From Candidatus Undinarchaeales archaeon (lineage in GTDB: Archaea; SpSt-1190; JASMDC01): DNA of 43,225 nucleotides. The stretch's first letter is position 1; every line of letters begins with the position of its first letter. The stretch is taken from positions 1 through 43,225 of the forward strand of contig JASMDC010000030.1 in NCBI GenBank assembly GCA_030753015.1. The letters run 5' to 3'. The notes beneath the pieces were generated by a model. That model made no database searches. It was not told where the DNA came from and saw only the letters and a list, made by a program, of their open reading frames with translations. Below are positions 41,455 through 43,225 of the stretch, one piece after another. The translations under genes were made by a program, and so were the position numbers.

Positions 41455-42552
41455 TTACCGATAGTTCAGGCGGTCCACCCGGTCCCGCCACATCAGACGG
41501 TAGCAGAGCTCGTACTCCTCCTGGGAGGGGAGGCGGTTGCACAGATCGACGTCCTGCTTGTCCCGGGCGACGTCGTACACGCACCGTGCGCGGATCGTCG
41601 CTTCTGTCGCGCCCAGGCAGAGCTCCAGCTGACGGGCTATATGGGGCGGGTCCTTTTCCCCGCCGGGCCTGTACCAGCCGAAGAGGAGGACTAGCGCGAG
41701 GAGCGCCACTATGGCGATGGTGCCGGCGACGAAGAACGTCTCCATATTCGTGAGGATATGTACTTTCTCGCGCTTCCCCGTTGGGAGCTCCTCCTCCGGC
41801 CTGCCGAAGACCGTCATGAGTATACGGTCCAGTCGCTGCGTGTACTCCCGCCGCAACTGCGCCCGGTCGTCGGCGTCAAGGGACATGGAATAGAACGATT
41901 GGTGGTTCTCGTCCAGGGCCCGCTTGATTATATAGATCAGGTAGATGACGCCCACTACGTAGGCGATCCCGAGGATCTTGAAGGCCGCCCAGAAGAGGCG
42001 GACCACTTCTGGGATGACGATGAACGTGCCTGCTGCGAAGAAGATGAGGGCGCGCCACGTCGTGTGGAGGCGGTCCAGCCTGCGCCAGCGACGGATGTAG
42101 AGGTCACGAACGATGTAGACGACCATTATGGCCACGAACACTGTCGCCCGAACGGCCACCAAGCGGACGCGGAGAAGGGGGTTCGGGCACGGCTCGATAT
42201 TGTTGGTAGCGCAGAGCGAAGTGAGGACAAATCCGGCCAGAAGGCACATCACCGCGAGGAAGGAGTAGAATGCTATGTTGGAGATGAAGGCGTTGAGGGC
42301 CATCTGGATGGCATGGGAGCAGCGTCTCGACCGGGTCGCCCATACCGTCTCGGCGTCCATTCCCTCGAGCTTGATCTCGGGATAGGCCACGAGGGCGGCC
42401 GTGCGCATGTCCAGTGTCAAGTCCCAGAAGGCCAGCGTGAAGAGCAGCCCCCACACCAAAGGATAATCGGTGAGGAAGGCCGCTACGATGATTACGAGCT
42501 TGAGGAATGGCTTGAATGCGGGCGGTGTGTCGATGACTGATCGGTGTTCCAT
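41455..42552 (-). CDS. Multi-spanning membrane protein of unknown function
   Basis: Not recognised; 365 residues. Hydrophobic segments lie near 17-45, 85-110, 130-150, 170-220 and 290-315, giving about six or seven helices, with a charged cytoplasmic stretch between the last two (R-R-E-Y-T-Q-R-L-D-R-I). The C-terminus is a short Cys pattern: C-L-G-A-T, R-C-V-Y-D-V-A-R-D-K-Q-D-V-D-L-C, E-L-C-Y-R-L-M, like the C-Y-x3-A-x4-D-x2-L-C repeats found after membrane anchors in many exported prokaryotic proteins. The ATG at 42552 is chosen from the TATA box at 42601-42614; an open frame upstream has no promoter before it. Confidence 0.72.
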   Translation of the reverse strand: MEHRSVIDTPPAFKPFLKLVIIVAAFLTDYPLVWGLLFTLAFWDLTLDMRTAALVAYPEIKLEGMDAETVWATRSRRCSHAIQMALNAFISNIAFYSFLAVMCLLAGFVLTSLCATNNIEPCPNPLLRVRLVAVRATVFVAIMVVYIVRDLYIRRWRRLDRLHTTWRALIFFAAGTFIVIPEVVRLFWAAFKILGIAYVVGVIYLIYIIKRALDENHQSFYSMSLDADDRAQLRREYTQRLDRILMTVFGRPEEELPTGKREKVHILTNMETFFVAGTIAIVALLALVLLFGWYRPGGEKDPPHIARQLELCLGATEATIRARCVYDVARDKQDVDLCNRLPSQEEYELCYRLMWRDRVDRLNYR

Positions 42553-42600
42553 GGTCAGTATGCGGGATCGGTCGTGCCCGCGTGGAGGCGTTAACGTACA

Positions 42601-42614
42601 CTTATTATTAAATC
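42601..42614 (-). promoter_or_regulatory. TATA-like promoter of the 41455-42552 gene
   Basis: Minus-strand GATTTAATAATAAG about 56 bases before the ATG. Confidence 0.45.
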
Positions 42615-42757
42615 CCGGTGGTCTGCCCAAGGAATCGTGGGAGGTCATTTCCGCTGAGCGACTCATCGCGCTCATAGGAGGCTTTCTCCGTATTCTAGCC
42701 ACCAATGTCAGGGGCAATGCCAATATGGACGATGACCGTCGCCAAAAGGTCCGCGAC

Positions 42758-42769
42758 GTGAGCGCTCAC
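42758..42769. promoter_or_regulatory. Perfect 12-base palindrome upstream of the parvulin promoter
   Basis: GTGAGCGCTCAC ends seven bases before the TATA-like TTTTTTAAG of the gene at 42820. The 267-base divergent gap holds nothing else notable besides the two TATA boxes. Confidence 0.45.
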
Positions 42770-42775
42770 CGGAGC

Positions 42776-42786
42776 GTTTTTTAAGT
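42776..42786 (+). promoter_or_regulatory. TATA-like promoter of the parvulin gene
   Basis: TTTTTTAAGTT, about 39 bases before the ATG at 42820; a GAGGT Shine-Dalgarno-like site lies at 42808-42812. Confidence 0.55.
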
Positions 42787-42819
42787 TTCGCCTCCTTTTC
42801 CGGTACCGAGGTCACGACC

Positions 42820-43101
42820 ATGGTTACGCAGGTACGCGCGAGCCACATCCTCGTGAAGAACGAGGACGAGGCGAAGAAGATCAAGGAGCTCATCGACAAC
42901 GGGAAGAACTTCGGCGAACTGGCCAAGCAGAACTCCACCTGCCCCTCCGGCAAGAAGGGGGGCGATCTTGGATGGTTCAAACATGGCCAGATGGTGCGGC
43001 CTTTCGAGAAGACCGCCTTCAACATGAAGAAGGGCCAGGTCTCCGAGCCGGTGAAGACCCAGTTCGGCTGGCACATCATCAAGCTGGTCGACACCAAGTA
43101 G
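42820..43101 (+). CDS. Single-domain parvulin peptidyl-prolyl isomerase
   Basis: Prolyl cis-trans isomerase of 93 residues with no signal peptide, so it acts in the cytoplasm. It has the parvulin signature R-A-S-H-I-L-V-K, the K-N-F-G-E-L-A-K helix, G-G-D-L-G-W-F, G-Q-M-V-R-P-F-E-K-T-A-F and S-E-P-V-K-T-Q-F-G-W-H-I-I-K. Both conserved His are present. The stand-alone, Lys-rich form is like archaeal parvulins such as NmPin rather than bacterial SurA/PrsA. It is followed by a strong hairpin. Confidence 0.96.
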   Translation: MVTQVRASHILVKNEDEAKKIKELIDNGKNFGELAKQNSTCPSGKKGGDLGWFKHGQMVRPFEKTAFNMKKGQVSEPVKTQFGWHIIKLVDTK

Positions 43102-43120
43102 ACCGTCGACAGTAGGACAT

Positions 43121-43143
43121 CCCGGGCGTTTTCACCGCCCGGG
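43121..43143 (+). terminator. GC-rich hairpin after the parvulin gene
   Basis: CCCGGGCG, seven-base loop, CGCCCGGG: perfect eight-base stem, 20 bases after the stop. A run of six T (43164-43169) follows 20 bases later, more like an archaeal T-rich terminator than a classical intrinsic one. No gene is seen from here to the window end. Confidence 0.55.
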
Positions 43144-43225
43144 GGATTTGTAGAGTCCGGATATTTTTTCGCTCGAGCTTTCCTGGACTCTTGTCGCAAA
43201 TAACCATGTAGTTCAGTCCTCCCTT

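Noticed and set aside
42606..42757. Small gene in the gap before the parvulin gene
   Set aside because: Open frames there have no start signal and no conserved composition; two promoters explain the gap.

Overview
The window looks like a piece of a GC-rich archaeal chromosome. Many genes have an A/T-rich TATA-like element centred about 26-31 bases before an ATG (for example before rnfC, secA, the NUDIX gene and the genes at 7273 and 35807), which is the layout of archaeal leaderless transcripts, while genes inside operons use Shine-Dalgarno-like purine runs and ATGA/TGATG/GTGA overlaps. TrmB-like and HxlR regulators, an Ogg2 glycosylase, a small NmPin-like parvulin and a pilin-like GQ-V-S class III signal sequence fit this. 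Against a standard archaeal picture stand a complete bacterial-type SecA and a giant exported protein with two peptidoglycan-hydrolase domains. The lineage cannot be fixed from sequence alone; a DPANN-like archaeon is a guess.

Layout. 1-4897: an Rnf ion-translocating oxidoreductase operon (rnfC-D-G-E-A, minus strand, rnfA cut by the window edge) facing apbE, the flavin transferase that would flavinylate RnfG and RnfD. 4902-7878: three tandem small paralogues of unknown function, an HxlR regulator, an HExxH protein and an unknown protein. 7888-13746: M14 carboxypeptidase, an unknown multi-spanning membrane protein, and SecA. 13822-24121: a three-gene operon of exported proteins (giant M23 + lysozyme-like Cys-rich protein, Ig-like/Cys-rich surface protein, pilin-like anchored protein) directly upstream of secA. 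24321-33651: a seven-gene operon of membrane-anchored peptidases: SPFH-like protein, Ca-binding transglutaminase-like protein, subtilase, three clostripain-family (C11) paralogues, and an M30-like metallopeptidase. A TrmB-like regulator lies just upstream.

34721-43101: GNAT acetyltransferase, an unknown helical protein, an oxidised-guanine operon (NUDIX, Ogg2, DUF523), a TPR membrane protein, a PHP phosphoesterase with a second Ca-repeat transglutaminase-like protein, an unknown membrane protein and a parvulin.

The most striking system is the peptidase group. Five proteins of three unrelated peptidase classes (M14, C11, S8) carry the same layout at the N-terminus: a short acidic cytoplasmic tail, one membrane helix, a Pro-rich stretch and a conserved I-D-x-G-D-Y-x-x-x-L-P motif. 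The subtilase seems to be a foreign catalytic domain captured by this module. With SecA, the wall-lytic protein and the transglutaminase-like proteins, this suggests a cell that invests heavily in surface or extracellular proteolysis and perhaps in attacking bacterial walls.
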